From Leptodactylus fallax (Eukaryota > Chordata > Amphibia > Anura > Leptodactylidae): 64,000 nucleotides of DNA. Of this stretch, positions 1 through 14,030 are shown one piece after another. The notes under the pieces are model-generated. The model was not told where the DNA came from. It was given only the letters and a program-made list of their open reading frames with translations, and made no database searches. The stretch covers positions 868,001 to 932,000 of the forward strand of contig CAMRHE010000013.1 of assembly GCA_947044405.1 (NCBI GenBank), in the 5' to 3' direction. Position 1 is the stretch's first letter, and each line of letters begins with the position of its first letter. A program made the translations under genes and the position numbers.

Positions 1-155
1 GAGATTTATGGAGCTACAAATGACTTGACTAAATAAGTTTTTTGATTATCTAAAATACAAAATCTTGAGATCTTCTGCTGTTGTTTGCTATACCAGCAGC
101 TGGGACCTGCTAAAATAATATTAGCCTACATAATCAGATTTTTGTTTATCAACAG

Positions 156-235
156 GTTAACTGATATAAAGGAGAAGGCTAAGCAACTCAATGAGGAACT
201 TGGAAGGCTGGATATGGATTTGGAAGAGCACCAAG
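156..235 (+). CDS. IFT74: IFT74 coding exon (eighth from last)
   Basis: This 80-bp exon starts with the third base of a codon, encodes LTDIKEKAKQLNEELGRLD and then a short acidic stretch ending in HQ, and leaves one base of a Gly codon that the exon at 23412 completes. The acceptor is TTTATCAACAG and the donor is G|GTACTT, which is weaker than consensus. The charged heptad-like pattern fits the long central coiled coil of IFT74 that pairs with IFT81. The following intron is about 23.2 kb. No in-frame IFT74 exon was recognised inside it, and the join to 23412 reads straight through the known order HQGE..KYKELKKRE. Confidence 0.93.
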
Positions 236-597
236 GTACTTTTATTTCAGGTTATCTTCCCAAAGAGGAGACCAGGGAAAACTTTAAATAAATAATGCTT
301 AACATTATTTGTACTGTGAATGAAGGAATTCCATTTCTTCATTGGTTATTACAAATAATACATATAACAACACTCTATTGTATTATCATCAAATATTGTA
401 TAGTAAATTATACAGAACCAATATGGGTGCAGTTAGAATGGGAGCAGCTGTATGCAATGTAAATATTTTCATATAAAGGGAGATCTGATGCTTTCAAAAT
501 CATTTTTTTAATGAAAATTTTTTTTATCAATAACAAGAAAAGTATAACACAAGTGAAACTGGAGAAGAATAGGACATGTCCTATTTTTGAGGGTCTG

Positions 598-1085
598 TTA
601 AAGGGAATCTGTCAGGTCAATCTAGGACACTAAACCACCCACTGCTCCTTATAGCCCTGGGGTTTAGTGTCCCAAATCGCCCTGTTGTAATGCAATCCAC
701 AGGCGCATTAAAAATAAAAAACCTTTATAATTACCTAGAGAAGGGTCCAATGAACGCTGTTCGGCCGAGAACAGTCCGGCTTATTCATGAGCTTCTATGT
801 TGGCACGCTTCCCCCATGCTCCCGCCGCCTGCGCTGTTCTTCAGTGAAGCCAAAGATGGACACCCCGGCCTCACTGCGCACTGAAGCCGAGGTGTACTCC
901 TCTGGCTTCATTGAAGAACTGCACAGGTGCGGGGAGTACAGCGGCAGGGTGAGTATAAAGCTTTTTTATTTTTAATGCGGCCATGGATTGTGTTATAACA
1001 GGGTGATTTAGGACACTAAACCCCAGGTCCATATGGACGTTTGGGTGGTTTAGAGTCCCAAATTGCCCTGACAGATTCCCTTTAA
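598..1085. mobile_element. piggyBac-like MITE with TTAA target sites
   Basis: The ends are inverted: AGGGAATCTGTCAGG at 602 and CCTGACAGATTCCCT ending at 1081. Both are flanked by TTAA (598-601 and 1082-1085). A subterminal motif GGACACTAAACCACC recurs inverted as GGGTGGTTTAGAGTCC. The 480-bp interior has no transposase. TTAA duplication is the hallmark of the piggyBac superfamily, so this is read as a non-autonomous relative. Short internal reading frames across it are not considered genes. Confidence 0.75.
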
Positions 1086-1951
1086 ACATGTGAACAGGCC
1101 TATTGAGAGGAATGTGGCTAAGAAACGTGACGTCCGTTTCTGACTATCATGTGCATGATACATGAAGTGCCCTTGCATTTTTTGCAGTATATGTTATTAA
1201 AGAATAATGTAAGTCTTTTGTTTATGCCTGTTTTAGTTCATGTGACAAATATGAGCTGTCTTGAATTCCCAGGATCAGTCTCATGTGCAGCCCTTCAGCT
1301 TTTATTTTCTATTAGGGTGGTGCCATACAATGTACCTTGATGTGATTATAGATGTATCCAATCCCCAGCCTCCAGTGCTTTCACGTCCAGTAAGTAAAAC
1401 ATATATTCATTTCAGCTGTATATTATTACTGGCCACAGAGTTTTTATGTTACCGCATGGTCAGTAATGATGTAAAGCTGAAATTAATTGGTGTTTCGCTT
1501 ACTGAGATGTCAAAGCACTACCAGTCTGGGGACTGGATGTAGCTATAGCTGCTTCCCGGTACATTGTGTGGCACCAACCTTATGCATTCTGGCTCTTCAG
1601 AAGCAGAGGGACAGGGTCTTATGACAATGCACATGCACTATTCTGAGTCCTGTCTAAAGTCAGCCTGTAAAAGAGCTCAGTAATACTTGACTTGTGTCTT
1701 TTTAGTTATTAAAATCCTCTAATACCAGTATCTTCTGTGTATTCCCATGAAATGCTGCCAAGGATGATAAGAAAGTTATGAATTTCTTTTGCTTCACACT
1801 GCCTTTCACTGTTACCCATCGGTGCTGTATGCTGAGATTCCAGTGTATTCCCATGAAATGCAGCTCCCCATTGCTTTCCTCTGCCTTCTACATGTGATTG
1901 ATAGGTTTCTCTCTGCATTGCATCGTAGCTATGTATTTTCTATGTATTGAC

Positions 1952-2399
1952 TGTCACGATTCTGCAGGCATCTTAAGTGTGCTTCCCTGTTAGCCTTAGA
2001 TTTGTGGCCACACCCTCCTGCTTCTGTCTGTACTCAGTGATGTCTTCTGTTCTGTGTGCTATTGCTATTTCCAATCACGTGGTCATCAGGTTTGTTATAT
2101 TACCTAGCTTTTCTGTTCAGCAAGTGCATGACCTTTGAATGACATTTTTGTGTTCCTGAACCTGCCTATTGCTTAGCACTTTGGATTAGTTTTCTGATAC
2201 CTGTTGTTCTGATGGATCCTGACCTGGGCTTGTTTCTTACTACTCATTTGCTTTGAATACCTCATCTGGCCCTTGTGTTTGGCTTATTGGCTCTGACGCC
2301 TGGATCCGCCCTACTACTTTCTAGTCTTAATTTCTTATTCCAATGCAGTCTATGCCTTCATCTTGTCGCTGGTGAAGTATCCGACTGCCTGCTGTGACA
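1952..2399. mobile_element. Candidate solo LTR
   Basis: The segment starts TGTCACGATTC and ends CTGCTGTGACA, giving the inverted TGTCAC...GTGACA termini typical of gypsy-type LTRs. Composition is C/T-rich with no coding content. The five bases on each side do not match, so a clean target duplication is not visible and the limits are provisional. Confidence 0.4.
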
Positions 2400-4172
2400 G
2401 CTGTAAGAATCCACAAATAAGCCAGGCACTGTGTTACACTTTGAAGCTAAGAATTGTCTGAACTCATCTGCTAAATTACTGACTGTTCCCTGTTAAGTGC
2501 ATCCATTATATCTTCAGGAGCACTTTTGGCAACAATGAGGAGAGGTGCCTGCAAGCTTTCAGAGGGGATTAAATAGATGTTAATGTAATCCTGTAGTTCA
2601 CAGGAAGCCAGCCACCCAGGGATGACTAGAATCCTGTTCCAGGGAGAGCAAGTTCTAGACTAGTAGTAAGACTAGTGATCATTGGGCAGCCACACTTAAG
2701 GAAAAGCATCAAAATGTATGAAGTAGCTGAGGGGGGATGAAAAAAATCTCACAAAATATTGCTGATGAGTTAGCAATACATATCCAAAGAAAATTGCCAG
2801 AGTGGTTTTTTAAGCCCTCAAAGAGAAATTGAAATTTGCCTGCTGACATTTTGCTTAGTTACACATACTTATATTCATCTGTGGCCCTTGTGACATACAC
2901 AGGAAATATAGTAAGCTGTGTTATTTGTGAAGCTTTCCAATAAATATTTCACTAATTTGTCTCCTTAAAGAAACTTTACCTCCTCTGGGCTTTGTATTCT
3001 CTCAGAAAGCTTTCAACAAAAGTATATATGGGTATCTTTAGGAAAGACAGTGTAACCTGGTTATAGAGCCCATACATTGCAGAAATCAAAGATGGTCCAG
3101 GGTGAATGTATCTTGGATAACTCATGAGATTCTTTTGGCTTAATCTCCCTTTATCTTTTAACCACCACTGTTCCAATTCATTTTGCATTAGCTATTTATG
3201 ATTTATTTTTCTTATTTTTCCCTCCTATTTCTTTTTTATGTTTTTTTTTTTTGTTTGTTTGTTTCTATCGCTTCTGTTTTCTCTCTGGATTATATTATAG
3301 AAGGTAAGAATCTATTTTATGTTAAAAGCTCAGTCCCAAAAACATTGACCACTAAATGAAGCTATTTTTCTATTTTGCACCCTTCTAGAGTAGAATGAGG
3401 TTGCTTATACAGCTATTCCATGCATAGATTATCACTGTTCTGTTTTAAGCATGAAAGAGGTAGATCAGATTTACAATGCCTATATTCATGTATCCTTTCA
3501 GGGAATTAGAGTCAATAGAGAGAGAGGGGTTCCTTGATCCTCATCTTTTGTTCAGAGTGAAGAGTGATTACAAAGAGTATCACTTGATCTGGAGCACTTG
3601 ACTTGTCTTCCATTACAAGGCAACTAATTGATGTGAATGGGCATTGTGTAATTCTTAGTTTCCCCTGTAGTAGTGCTGAAGGTTGATTGAACACTTGTGT
3701 GCCAGGTTTCTACACAAGCTACAGCTGATCACTGGAGTTGCAGTAGGAGGACACTTTGTGATCAGCTTATTGTCAAGGGGGAGCATTGTCCATAGTGGAG
3801 AACCAATTTATCAAAGTGTTGGTAAAACCCTTGTCTTGATGACTGTTGGGAGCGTGCATGTTGGCTAGTGCCTCCTCCCATATTGAGAGTACATTATTAG
3901 CTGACAATACAACAGTAGGAAACATTTTTACACTACTGCTTACTGAGCACAACTCTATATATTATTTAGGTGCTGCCCTTGGTATTGTAGCTCAGCTTCA
4001 TTCATTTCAATGGGAATGAGCTGCTGACAGGCCATGTGACTAATGCATGTGAAGTCCACTGGTTTAGGGCTTGTGAAGTGAAAGTGGCACTAACCTGAAC
4101 ACTGCTGCCGCATTGAATACCCCCCACCAATCTAATATTGATTACCTAGCCTAAAGATAGGTCATCAGTATT
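2400..4172. other. Intronic sequence, no gene recognised
   Basis: This is AT-rich intron DNA with a T-run and (TTTG)n stretch near 3240-3264. The part from about 3980 to 4172 resembles a common interspersed repeat: it contains ATTTCAATGGGAATGAGC and ends in a GGTCATCAGTAT motif that recurs at 10073 and 31347. No coding exon or RNA gene was seen. Confidence 0.5.
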
Positions 4173-4631
4173 TAAAGGGATTGGCCACTTTCAGACCAAT
4201 ATTGAGAGACCAATGTTATTGTTTGTATAATAAAAAGTTGTACAATTTTCCAATATACTTTCTGTATTAATTTCTCATGGTTTTCTAGATCTCTGTTTGC
4301 TTTCATTCATTCTGCTTACTGAAGGTGGATAAAAATCAGTTCATGGTCTTGTGAGGAGCACACAGGTGCACAGCTCATTAGCAGGCAGATGTCTGATTAC
4401 TGTGCTGTGACTATAACAAGCTGTGCATGTGTGCGCTCATCACATGACCATGGACTGTATATCACATGACTATGGACTGATTTTTAAGCAGAATGAATGA
4501 AAGCAAACAAAGATCTAGAAAACCGTGAGGAATTGATACATAAAGTATATTGGAAAATTGTATAAGCTTTTATTATACATACAATAAGATTTGTCCCTCA
4601 TTATTGGTCTGAAAGTGGCCAACTCCTTTAA
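4173..4631. mobile_element. TTAA-flanked MITE with long inverted repeats
   Basis: The left end AGGGATTGGCCACTTTCAGA (from 4177) is mirrored by TCTGAAAGTGGCCAACTCCT ending at 4627, with TTAA at 4173-4176 and 4628-4631. The inverted similarity continues inward for well over 100 bp, including an AGATCTAGAAAACC block, so the single strand can fold back. There is no coding capacity. A partial copy of the same family lies at about 63085-63243. Confidence 0.75.
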
Positions 4632-4774
4632 GTTCCAGAAAACCCCTTTAAAATGGTTTTTGGAGTGACCCTTCCTTTACCAACTGGCAATACACAGTGA
4701 ATATGGATATTTGGGATATAATCTCCCTGGCAGTTCCTATTTAGAGAGTTGGTAGGGAGAATTTTAGAGCGTGT

Positions 4775-4872
4775 TTTATTATTATTTTTTTATTATGCTT
4801 ACTTATATAGCGCCATCGTAATCCACAGCGCTTTACAGACATTGACAGTCACTATCCCATATAGGACTCACA
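4775..4872. repeat. Interspersed repeat tail (TTATATAGCGCCA family)
   Basis: An ATT-rich stretch runs into TTATATAGCGCCATCGTAAT and then CCACAGCGCTTTACAGAC. The reverse complement of the same block occurs at 22981-23049, again joined to (ATT)n. It looks like the terminal part of a dispersed repeat with a simple-repeat tail. The superfamily was not assigned. Confidence 0.5.
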
Positions 4873-4892
4873 ATTGTGTTTTCTGCTAAATA

Positions 4893-5743
4893 CCGTATTT
4901 TTCGGAGTATAAGATGCAGCGGACCATAAAACACACCTAGGTTTTAGAGGAGGAAAATAGGGGGAAAAAATTTTGAAACAAAAAATGGTAAAATATTTTA
5001 TATATGGGAGTTGTAGTTTTGCAACAGCTGCAAACCAACATTGACAGGTGGCCCTGCAGATGTACGGGGATGCATAGGGCATTCTTTTTTGCAGGGCTAG
5101 GTGTACTTTTTAGTTATGCCACTTTTTATTCAAATCAGAGGCGAAACAGTGAAAAAAACAGCGGTTCGGCACTTTTGATTTTCTTTCCTGCTACGACGTT
5201 CACCGTACAGGAAAAATGTTTTTATAAGTTTGCAGACCGGGATACCTAATTAAGGATACCTAATGTGTATGTGTTTCACAGTAATATTCTACTTTTATAT
5301 GTATTCTAGAGAAAGAGGGTGATTTAGAAGTTTTCATTTTTTTTTTTTTTACTATTTTTTTTACTATTTTATTAGCCCCCCCCCCCCCCCCCATGGACTC
5401 TAATCGCGGGCATTAGCTCCGGGTATCCGCTGTACATTACAGCAAAGACTCGGTAGCTATGGCGACCACTCTGCAGCAGAGCAGCGCCATCATCTTTACA
5501 GACCGGATCGGTTCACTGTCCTCGCAGTCCTTCACACCCTGTCCTCACAGCCCGGGGCCTGCACATCGTCCCATTCCTGCCACTCAAGGAAGTCAGCGGC
5601 GGCAGGAGTGGGGCGATGCTGCGACCCCGCTCCTCCGTGCCACCCCCCGCCAAAACACCACATATTTGAACTATAAGATGCACCTCCATTTTCCTCCCAA
5701 ATTTGGGGGGAAAAAAATACGTCTTATAGTCCAAAAAATACGG
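4893..5743. mobile_element. TIR element, CCGTATTTTT family
   Basis: The left end CCGTATTTTTCGGAGTATAA mirrors the right end TTATAGTCCAAAAAATACGG, and each is flanked by TA (4891-4892 and 5744-5745). The interior is non-coding. It includes C- and T-runs near 5337-5391 and a block at about 5061-5250 (GTACGGGGATGCATAGGGC) that is shared, diverged, with 55981-56175. It is read as a non-autonomous DNA transposon. A TA flank is compatible with several superfamilies. Confidence 0.6.
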
Positions 5744-5963
5744 TAAGTAAAATAGATTAATAAAGTATATTTCAAAAATGTTCACCATGCACCTCTCTAC
5801 ACAATAGTAAAAAAAAAAAAGTGAAGCTGAAAGTGTAAGTGTCATTTATCACACACCTGCCCTACCTACACCAAAGACTCAGCTGACTTCATGGCAACCT
5901 CTAGTTATTACTTGACTATGGTGTGCTGAGTATGACAGCCTGCAGTCTGTGATTGCTAATATA

Positions 5964-7554
<1,591 letters not shown>

Positions 7555-7714
7555 TACATAGTTCCTATTCAGTATAGAATACAACTTTTCTTCCTCTTAC
7601 AACACACATTACTTTATTAAGCAATACTAATACAAAAACTAAAACCTGTAATAGGTATATGACAGTTCATTTAGAATTATGTCCATGTTGACCTTTTCAT
7701 ATGACACTCTAGTT

Positions 7715-8273
7715 CAGGGGTCAGCAACCCCCAGAACTGTTACCGGAGTCGGTACCCAAGGCATATCTACCTGGTACAGGACTTTGCCACCTGGAGTTGC
7801 AGAATCTCTCTAATGGACCATAGAAATACAGTTAGAGGGGAGGATGCACTGGAGGTGAACATGTGGCATGATGCCCTAGTGTCCAGGTTAGTACCATAGT
7901 CAGAGGACAGCAACTGTCTGTGCAAAGTATAATATGGCAGCTAAACTTGCCTTCATTCATTTCAATAAGGCTGGAAAGATTTGTTTGGATTTCAAGAAAA
8001 AGACTAGGCTGTATGAGGGGCATCCTCAGCCCCCCACAAAGCTGACTTACTGCATACTACTCTTAGCCCCATGTCCAGCCAAAATTCATATCCACTAAAA
8101 AGGAACAATTTTTCTAAAAAAAAAAAAAAAAAGTCAGGGACAAGGATCACATTCTAATTTAAGTATAATCGACTAACTAATTGGTTGCTGTTATGGTGTG
8201 TGTTATATGACTTTCATATAGGGGGTCGACACCCTTACAATTGTATTTTATTTTCTTTCTTTGCTGACCCCTG
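7715..8273. mobile_element. hAT-like non-autonomous element
   Basis: The ends CAGGGGTCAGCAACCCCC and TTGCTGACCCCTG are inverted and flanked by an 8-bp duplication, CTCTAGTT at 7707-7714 and CTCTAGCT at 8274-8281 (one mismatch). An 8-bp duplication with CAGGG-type ends is characteristic of the hAT superfamily. The 559-bp interior has an A-run at 8117-8132 and no transposase. A left-end-like remnant of a related element is at 50645. Confidence 0.75.
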
Positions 8274-8354
8274 CTCTAGCTAGTCAGTTTCTCTAAGTTT
8301 TTTTAGAAGCAGGCACACTTTCTGTTATTGTGTAAAGGATCAACAGCATATTTA

Positions 8355-8560
8355 CACACGTGGACAAATTTGTTGGTACCCTTCCATTAAAGAGAGAGAA
8401 CCCACAATGGTCACTGAAATAACTTGAAACTGACAAAAGTATTATAAATTTAAATTTACTGAAAATCAGACAATGCTTTTAAATTGTGTTTCAAAAGAAT
8501 AATTTAAAAAAACGAATGAAACTGGCCTGGACAAAAATGTTACCCCTAGAAAAGCCTGAA
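8355..8560. mobile_element. Tc1-like end fragment
   Basis: It begins CACACGTGGACAAATTTGTT after TA and runs through CACAATGGTCACTGAAATAA. It closely follows the terminal and subterminal sequence of the Tc1 copy at 56961-58333. No transposase or opposite end was identified, so only one end of the element is called. Confidence 0.65.
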
Positions 8561-9745
8561 AATTATTGCTTAAATCCCAGATGAACTACTCTTATTTTGC
8601 TGTTCACCAACAAAATGGCAGTGTGTATTATCATGTCAGCATGGTACAGCATGTTTGCAGTGTACATGCCAATATACCTCGAATTACTGTGAATACTTAT
8701 GGTATAAAAGAAATCAGCAAAATACATACAGATTTGCTGATTTCCTTCATAATATAAGTATTCATAGTAAACAATAGGAAGCGTGTGCCAGACAAGACAT
8801 AAGTAGAAGATGTAGTATAATTTTTTTTTCATAAAACAAGGAAAAGGGAGATTTCTTAATTTCTACATGGCTAGAAGGGAAGCCAGTAAGACATCCTACA
8901 GCTGCAAGGAAATCAATTCTGTGTCTCCCACTGGAATATCTTATTGTTTTATTCACAAAATTAAGGAAAGAGGATGCGGATGCAGTCATATATCTTTAAA
9001 GTGCCTTTTCAGCATGTCCTTTTTCTAGTAGTTTTAATTTACTGAAAATCAGAAACCTTATAAAGAAATAAATATGGAAACAGATTAAGGTACACCAACA
9101 TCTGTTTGCATCTGTGTTGGTTATTTCCTTTGTCCTGCTCCATTATAGGAGCAGGATAACAAAAATAATGGACCTGCTGGATCCATGACATGTTGCATAC
9201 CACCCAGTCCATTCATTTTAATAGGGTCTGTCAGGGGAGCCAGCATTTTACCAACAAAATTACGCAGCATGCTGTACTATTTTGTCATGATTTTGGCAGA
9301 ATCTGTGACGGAGTCTCTAAAGCAGCCAGTGATCACAACCCAATTGTAGGATTCCTGAGAGAATGATATATGAGAGAACCGTATACTATGGTATGCACCA
9401 TGTCCTCATAAATGTTAGGGGGAATTTATTATTCCCTCCACACCAGGAAACATAGTTCCAGCACATATTTTGATCACGTTCTTTTTTTTTTTTTTTTTTG
9501 TGCGTAATGATGCACGACCTTCCTCTTTCTGTGCACCGCTTGTCAATATTTATCACAGGCCATGGCGTGGATGGCTCAACAAATTTACTATAACTGACAC
9601 TAGAAAAGTGGCATGGGGTATACAAGAAATCTATGACTGTTCCCGACTGGCATAGCTTTCATTTTTGCACTGCACTGCACCTGAATTATTAAGAGGCTGA
9701 AGGCATTTAAATAGGTTTTCTGGCCCCAAATAGATTTTTCATACT
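8561..9745. other. Intronic sequence, no gene recognised
   Basis: This is AT-rich DNA with T-runs at about 8821-8829 and 9482-9499. Nothing coding, no RNA gene and no clear paired termini were seen. Confidence 0.5.
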
Positions 9746-9749
9746 GTGG

Positions 9750-10090
9750 ACCTATTCACAGGATAGATCACCAGTGTGTCATTGGTGGGGGGGTTTGACA
9801 CTGGGAACCCGCACAGCTGTTCCGGCAGCCTCCAGGCACTGGAAGCTGGTGCATTGGATGGGCAGTCTGTGGAGTCTGTAGCCATGTTTTTTACAGAGCA
9901 GTGGTAGGGAATTGCAACTCTGCTCCTTTTACTTGAATAGGAGCAGCCTGCACATGGTCCCGATCCACTTTACCAGCTTCCGACACCTGGAGGCTGCCAA
10001 GACAGCTGAACTATGTGAGGTCTGGGTAGTGGACTCCCATAGATTACATATTGATGACCTGTTCTGTGTATAGGTCATCAGTATGAATAC
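9750..10090. repeat. Dispersed GGTCATCAGTAT repeat
   Basis: Related motifs lie at both edges: CAGGATAGATCACCAGTGTG near 9762 and ATAGGTCATCAGTATGAA near 10070. The interior has CTGCTCCTTTTACTTGAATA. The same architecture recurs at 31319-31690 (GGATAGGTCATCAGTATCAG and CTGCTCCTGTTCACTTGAAT). It is a short interspersed family without coding content. Whether it is a MITE or a SINE was not resolved. Confidence 0.5.
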
Positions 10091-10974
10091 TCTATTTGGG
10101 ACAGGAAAACTCTGTTTAATAACTCATGCTCATCTTGTGAGGAGGAATTGAATACGACCAATGTAGGAAATGCCCGTCTTAATAAATGCCCCTATTATGT
10201 ATAAGTTTACATGCTGGGATTACCAAGCTTTTAACCGATGCAGAAAATTTTATACCACAGCTCCATTCCTAAATATACATTTTAAATTGTGTATGGAGTT
10301 ATGCTGACTCTCCAATTTTGGCAAATTTTGGGGGGAAAAGAATGGGGCATTTTGGATTTAGCACACCCAATCCTTTGTTCACATGGGAAAAATATTGCTA
10401 CAAGTGGTGTCTGGCAGGATTGTGTTGCCCTTTCACCATTGAAAACACACATGTTCAACCAAAAATGGAGAAATCAGTAGGAATAGCAGTCATCCAGTTA
10501 TAGCAGTCTAAGGTGTATGGACACCTTTCCGCTAGGTTCAGCTCTTACAAGGTAATTGTTGGCATATCTATGACTTGTATTGCAAATATCATTCTTCTCT
10601 TAGTTTATAATGAAAGTATACACCTTGTGGCTTTTTCCATTGGATGACTTATAAGCATATTCTTCCACAGGAGCATTACTTCTAGAGGAGAATATGGTTA
10701 CAAATGGAGTGCCTTTGTCTCTGTAGTATGGCACTGTACAGATTTCCCCTTGTCGCTATACAGGCTTTTATGACTTTACAGCATGCTTGTTACCATTTCT
10801 CTTTGCCACTAATGCCAAAAATGTCACAAAAGACACATTGACACCAGTCCCATTATATTTACTGTTACAGAACTAGCCAAGGGTCTTAATGCTTTTCAAT
10901 GAATAAAGTGTAGTTGGTAGGTCGTTTCTGAACGGATCTAACAGAAAAATAGAAAAAAAAAATGAAACTTAACG

Positions 10975-11373
10975 TTTAATAGGTATGCTTCAAAATCGAT
11001 GGAATAGATGCTAGCGAAAAATCTGCTTAAAATTATCAAGCAACTAATCTAAGGACTAAAAGGATGAATAAGGATGAATAGCCCTGGTGGAAAGACCATG
11101 AATATTAACAAAGTAGTCTAGCTATGCATTTTGGCTCTAAATATGCATGATCGACTAAAGTTAATTTATCAATATTCAGGTCATCCACTTATTTTCTTTC
11201 TGCGATCCCTCCTTAGTGTGCTTGGATCAGGCGGTATAGCTCTCTCTGAATCATCACAGCAACATTTTTGCCAGACCCCTTTCACCAATGTCAGCTGTGT
11301 AGCTAGAGAAGACTTTCCCAAGCTGCTAATGTTGGCAAGCCCCCTCAAGTGCAGGCTGACACAGGATACAGCT
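10975..11373. repeat. Left arm of a large inverted repeat
   Basis: This 0.4-kb stretch is repeated in inverted orientation at 17952-18333. Shared blocks include TAGGTATGCTT, ATTATCAAGCAACTAATCTA, TAGTCTAGCTATGCATTTTG and GACACAGGATACAGCT. Similarity stops at the same points on both copies. The arms are either two opposed copies of one repeat or the long terminal repeats of one 7.4-kb fold-back element. Confidence 0.8.
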
Positions 11374-11504
11374 GCTGCTGTACTCCCTGTCTCCTTATAC
11401 CTGAACCCGGTCTCCCACAAGGGACAACTATTTGGGCCATATCCCATTCTACATAAAATTATTCAATTGGCAACTCACTTCATTGCTTGTATATTTTCAC
11501 AGCC

Positions 11505-11550
11505 TGATGAAGGGTGAACCTCACCCGAAACATTGCAATCAGCTTTATTT
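11505..11550 (+). repeat. Retroposon 3' tail, left part, split by the DIRS element
   Basis: The segment CCTGATGAAGGGTGAACC followed by CCCGAAACATTGCAATC ends in CAGCTTTATTTT. Directly right of the DIRS element, at 15737-15768, sequence resumes with TTATTGTGAGTAC and an A-run. Together they resemble one retroposon 3' end with a poly(A) tail. Other GATGA...GAAA-CG-type tails are near 17745 and 45325. Confidence 0.45.
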
Positions 11551-11552
11551 TG

Positions 11553-11687
11553 CGCTTATTTCACTGGGGGACACAGCACCATGGGTATAGACCCGGGCCG
11601 CTAGGAAGCTGACACTAGAAGAATGAAAAGCTGTCGGCTCCGCCTCTGGGCTATACCCTCCAACACACACTGTGCTTAGTCAGTTTT
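11553..11687. repeat. DIRS left inverted terminal repeat
   Basis: It starts near CGCTTATTTCACTGGGGG and ends CTGTGCTTAGTCAGTTTT. It aligns with the reverse complement of 15599-15735 over its whole length with scattered changes. Confidence 0.85.
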
Positions 11688-12899
11688 AACCTAGTGTTCA
11701 TATGAGGCAGACACGACCTGACTCAGGTCTTTCTGTCTTACATTGTTTTTATTTTTATTTTCTTTCAGGTGCTTTTCTTTCAGGGGAGTCTTCAGCATGT
11801 ACGTCACACTAGTCGTACCCCCCGTGGGCTCCTCGTCGGTTACCCAGTCCCCACTCACCTCATCGGCAACCGGATTTCCAGTGACCCAACTCTTATGTGC
11901 GAGTTCCACCGAGGGGGTGACCCTACAGCGCCTGAAGATGCCAGAGAGATGAGTGTATGAAGGGTGGACATCCTAATATGGGGGGCCTCTATTTTAGCTC
12001 TTTTTCTGTGACCCTCCCGGGGCCTTTTCTTGCTGCTCACAAGCGGCTGCTTTTCGGGGGGGCTCGTGTTTGTTTCTTGGGGGCCCATGTCCTGACCCCC
12101 AGTACCTTTTTTAGGCCTCTGGCGGGTCTTCGGGAGTCCCCGGCCGACCTCCGCTCCAGCGGTGTGCTGCTGTCGTCCGCAACTTCTAATTTAGTCCCAG
12201 GTTTTGGCTGGGAACTAGGCCATAACTAGGCCCGTCCCTTTCCCCGGGCCTCCAAACGCCCCCTAGGCCTTCCCCTTCCTCTGCCCATTCCCTGAAGGCA
12301 GGAATCTCTGGGGGGAGGGCTTTTCTGCTCTCCTCAGATACATTTAAAGTGTACATTTAAAGTGCAATCCTACTGCTCTTCTCACAGGCTCTTTCTGTTC
12401 CTGGGGAGAATCTCTGTGCAGCCTTCTCTGCAGCAGTCAGCGATTGGACATACTTCCAGTTGCCTGGTAGGTTTCCCTATTTTTCCTTGGGCCCAATCCG
12501 CCATGTCCTACCGTGTAGAGCCATCTCGCCTTTGGCCCCTGCCCCTGGTCCCGCCACGTTTATGCGTGCACCAGCTGTAACTAATAGTTACCATACAACC
12601 TTTCTAAGCCTGTCCATCCTCTCTGCCTTCCAGTGCTCGCTCTGCAGAACATATATGATACAGAGAAGAGTAGCAGGCCATTTCCGACCCTCTCGGATTG
12701 GGCGGCCTCCTTTATTTAGGCCATAGGCACTCTTGCCAGACTTAAACAGTCTGCAGTGGAGATTTTGGAATGGCTGCCTTCCCAGAGTGCTGCTCAGTCG
12801 GCGACTTATAGGCCCCACCCTGGGCGCCCTCATCCTTCCCATTCCAGTTCCAGAAGCCATCCTGACATAGGGATCAGGAAATCATCCTACAGGTCGCGG

Positions 12900-14030
12900 T
12901 CCTCCTCCCTTCCTCCGGGCACTCCCTAGATAGGGCCACAGCTCACACCGAGAGGCGGACCTCTGTCTTCTCCTGTATGTTCTGTTTCTACTGGGGACGC
13001 CTCTGACTCCAATCCGGACCATCAGGTAGGCACATCTATATCCGCTGCTACTGGCAATTTTCCATTCCTGATGAGTGCCGTGAATCTGTACTTGGATGTC
13101 CTCCAGGTGCAGGCTACCTCCAAGATGGACATTCTGATCAGCTTGCAGATCATCTTGGACCCCCTTTGCTGTTTTGGCTGGCCCATCAGCAAGGAAAAGT
13201 CCTGCCTTGGGCCTTCTCAGTGCATGGAATTCCTGAGTATGATCCTCGATACGCTTCAGGGCAAGTTGTTCCTCCCGGAGTCCAAGATCCTGGCCCCCTG
13301 ATCCGGTGTCTCCTGCCTTCGGGGGATCCCTCCATGCTCTCTTCTCTTCAGCCTGTGAGTCCTGGGCACGAGGGTCTTGACCTTCGAGGCTATCCCTTTG
13401 GCTCAGTTCTACTTGAGCCCTTTTAATTGACATTCCTGGTCCGCCGGCCAGGACTATTTTTGTGCAGCTTGACCACCTATCTCTCCTGGCTTCGTTTCCA
13501 GGAATCTCTCAAGGGAAATCCCCCCCCCTCCTTTGACAGGTTAACCCTCCTACACCAGCGTTCTGACTGGGGAGTGGTCTTCAGTGCCTTGACTGTTCAG
13601 GGCCTGTGGTCCAAAACTGAGACCTCCTCCAGATCTACCTCTGAAACTGGGGGCTATCTTCCTAGCCCTGTCTCATTGGACCTCTCTCCTCCTAGCGCAT
13701 ATGGTCTAGACTAACAACTTCTCCACGGTCCCCTCCTTTAACCTACAGCGGAGCACCAAGAGTCGTGCAGCCTTTCTTGAGGCCTCCTGCTCTCTTCTGT
13801 GGGCGGAGCGTCTCATTACGGCTCTTTAAGCGGTCTACATTCCAGGCGTGGGCGGTAGACTACCTAAGCCGAGGAAAACTTGGCCCGGGCGAGTGGTCAC
13901 TTCCTCAGAAGATTTTCCTCCAGCTGTGCCTCAGGTGGATTACGCCCAACGGCGAGCTCTTTTCCTCCTACCTGAACAACAAGGTCCCCTGCTTCGTGGT
14001 CAGGTTCCTGGACCCATGAAAATCGTCTTC
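12900..14030 (+). pseudogene. DIRS-like reverse transcriptase/RNase H, degenerate
   Basis: The enzyme would copy the element RNA. Readable RT pieces are NLYLDVLQVQ near 13083, where DIRS elements normally have YLDD (so the last catalytic Asp reads Val), then GWPISKEKSCLGPSQCMEFL and ILDTLQGKLFLPESKI at about 13175-13295. The RNase H and linker region reads FQAWAVDYLSRGKLGPGEWS and LNNKVPCFVVRFLDP at about 13838-14018, matching the remembered DIRS pattern AADFLSR...DPGEWSL. Stops and frame changes separate the pieces. Open frames on the opposite strand here are shadows. Confidence 0.8.

Noticed and set aside
5459..5845. Overlapping open frames on both strands in a GC-rich patch
   Set aside because: They lie inside and across the end of a non-autonomous TIR element, and no homology or splice context was recognised.
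12882..13433. 183-codon open frame on the minus strand
   Set aside because: It is antisense to the DIRS reverse transcriptase region, whose recognisable motifs are on the + strand.
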